This document shows, one piece after another, positions 4,690-5,566 of a stretch of DNA of 5,566 nucleotides (within the stretch, counting starts at the first letter, position 1; each line of letters begins with the position of its first letter). Under the pieces are notes generated by a model. That model searched no databases. It was not told where the DNA came from and saw only the letters and a program-made list of their open reading frames with translations. A program made the position numbers and the translations under genes. Source of the DNA: Bacillota bacterium (GTDB taxonomy: Bacteria > Bacillota > DSM-12270 > Thermacetogeniales > Thermacetogeniaceae); contig DAOURU010000089.1 of the NCBI GenBank assembly GCA_030627585.1, positions 1-5,566 of the forward strand, given 5' to 3'.

Positions 4690-5391
4690 ATGGGATTGCT
4701 GGCGCGCATTTCAACGGTTTTCAAGGCAAAAATGAACAAAGTTCTGGATCAGCTGGAAAACCCCCACGAAACCCTGGATTATTCCTACGAGAAACAGCTG
4801 GAACTGCTTCAGAAGGTGCGGCGAAACATCACCAACGTTGTCGCCTCCAAAAAACGGCTTGAACTTCAAATTGTCAGACTCAGGGACAACCTTGCCAAAC
4901 TCGACAACCAGGCAAAAGAAGCCCTGCGGCAGGGAAGAGAGGATCTGGCGCGTGTCGCCCTGGAAAGAAAGGTGCAGATTGAACAACAGATACAAGACCT
5001 GGAACAGCAGGTCCAGGGGCTGCAGCAGGAACAGGAGAAGCTCGCTGAGGTGGAAAACCGCCTCCGGGCGAAGGTAGAAGCCTTCAGGACCAAAAAAGAG
5101 GTGATTAAAGCACAGTATTCCGCCGCCGAGGCGCAGGTGAAAATCGGGGAAGCGATGACAGGTCTTTCCGAAGAAATGGCCGATGTCGGCCTGGCGGTTG
5201 AACGTGCGGAGCAGAAGACCGAAAAAATGCAGGCCCGCGCCGCGGCCATTGATGAACTCATGGCGACCGGCGTTTTAGAGGACCGCATGGACGAAAAAGA
5301 CAGGGTAGAAGCCGAACTGAGAAAATTAGAGGCAACAGGCCGGGTAGAAGACGAACTGGCCCGCCTGAAAAGAGAGGTGACAGGGGCGTGA
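4690..5391 (+). CDS. pspA: Phage shock protein A (PspA/IM30 family)
   Basis: PspA is a peripheral membrane protein of the PspA/Vipp1 (bacterial ESCRT-III-like) family that binds stressed cytoplasmic membranes, polymerises and limits proton leakage. The 233-residue protein shows the family layout: an N-terminal amphipathic helix (MGLLARISTVFKAKMNKVLD, residues 1-20), the ENPHETLDYSYE turn (23-34), and a long coiled coil (about 35-150). Within this lies the hallmark EALRQGREDLARVALERK (77-94). The family's AQVKIGEAMTGL (148-159) and a C-terminal helical region ending at 233 follow. Its length is near that of B. subtilis PspA/LiaH and E. coli PspA. There is no signal peptide or transmembrane span. 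ATG 4690 follows GAGGAGG (4672-4678) by 11 nt. It lies 89 nt after pspAB and overlaps pspAA downstream. No PspF, PspB or PspC gene is present in the window. Confidence 0.96.
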   Translation: MGLLARISTVFKAKMNKVLDQLENPHETLDYSYEKQLELLQKVRRNITNVVASKKRLELQIVRLRDNLAKLDNQAKEALRQGREDLARVALERKVQIEQQIQDLEQQVQGLQQEQEKLAEVENRLRAKVEAFRTKKEVIKAQYSAAEAQVKIGEAMTGLSEEMADVGLAVERAEQKTEKMQARAAAIDELMATGVLEDRMDEKDRVEAELRKLEATGRVEDELARLKREVTGA

Positions 5392-5566
5392 TCATCCGGG
5401 TGCTTACAGAAGGACAGTTCGAGTTGGAAGGAGACGCCCTGGTGGAGCTTGATCGACTGGACGACTTTCTCCTTGATGCCGTCGAAGCCGGCAATGAAAC
5501 GGAATTCGCGGCGCGTTTGCAAGAGGTGGTTGCAGTAGTGAAAAACAAAGGCAAAAGGGTTCCCGA
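5388..5566 (+). CDS. pspAA: PspA-associated protein PspAA, N-terminal part (cut by window end)
   Basis: This is the first 59 residues of a small soluble protein matching PspAA, a family found next to PspA, mostly reported from actinobacteria and archaea. The signature is the N-terminal MIIRVLTEGQFEL (1-13), an acidic LDRLDDFLLDAVEAGNETEF helix pair (21-40) and a further helix, LQEVVAVVKNKGKRVP (44-59). Full-length members run to about 90-100 residues, so a third or more is missing to the right. The GTG start (5388-5390) overlaps the pspA stop (5389-5391), and GAGGTGA (5374-5380), 7 nt upstream inside pspA, is a suitable SD. Translational coupling with pspA is therefore likely. Its function is unproven; a role as PspA partner or regulator is inferred from this tight linkage. 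Confidence 0.85.
   Translation, partial: MIIRVLTEGQFELEGDALVELDRLDDFLLDAVEAGNETEFAARLQEVVAVVKNKGKRVP

Noticed and set aside
4866..5522. 218-residue minus-strand reading frame opposite pspA
   Set aside because: Ser/Arg/Cys-rich low-complexity product, exactly antisense to the coiled-coil coding region of pspA.

Overview
The window looks like a chromosomal stretch from a Gram-positive, moderately GC-rich bacterium, most likely a member of the class Clostridia (thermophilic Peptococcaceae, Moorella or Thermacetogenium type). This is inferred from strong AGGAGG-type ribosome binding sites, TTG/GTG/ATG start usage, a YkoP-like gene, and a short Firmicute-type SppA. The species cannot be fixed from the sequence alone. 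All genes I can support lie on the + strand.

Layout: (1) 1-294, the C-terminal end of a slipin (stomatin/band-7 protein) whose start lies upstream. (2) 295-616, a gene-poor stretch with a 42-nt imperfect hairpin, half of a repeat shared with the sppA leader, and a small hairpin over a ribosome binding site. (3) 617-1198, a YkoP-like protein of unknown function. (4) 1315-2259, SppA, a membrane-anchored Ser/Lys peptidase, followed 15 nt later by (5) 2275-2910, a Yip1-family multi-spanning membrane protein. (6) 2911-3112, a regulatory intergenic region with the best promoter of the window (TTGACA-N17-TAAAAT) and several competing inverted repeats. (7) 3113-4000, HtpX, a membrane zinc metalloprotease. 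(8) 4001-4600, PspAB, beginning on the base after the htpX stop codon. (9) 4690-5391, PspA (IM30/ESCRT-III family). (10) 5388-5566, the start of PspAA, overlapping the pspA stop and cut by the window edge.

Taken together this is an envelope-maintenance neighbourhood. PspA is a coiled-coil, membrane-binding protein that responds to and repairs membrane damage. PspAA and PspAB are small soluble partners known mainly by their association with PspA. HtpX and SppA are membrane proteases that remove damaged membrane proteins or residual signal peptides. Slipins scaffold membrane microdomains, usually with an NfeD protease. Each family is known; what deserves attention is their assembly in one same-strand block and the unexplained inverted repeats in front of htpX and pspA. 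In both places a left arm lies upstream of the predicted internal transcription start, so only read-through transcripts could form the long-range stem. No RNA genes, CRISPR arrays, insertion sequences or phage genes were seen.
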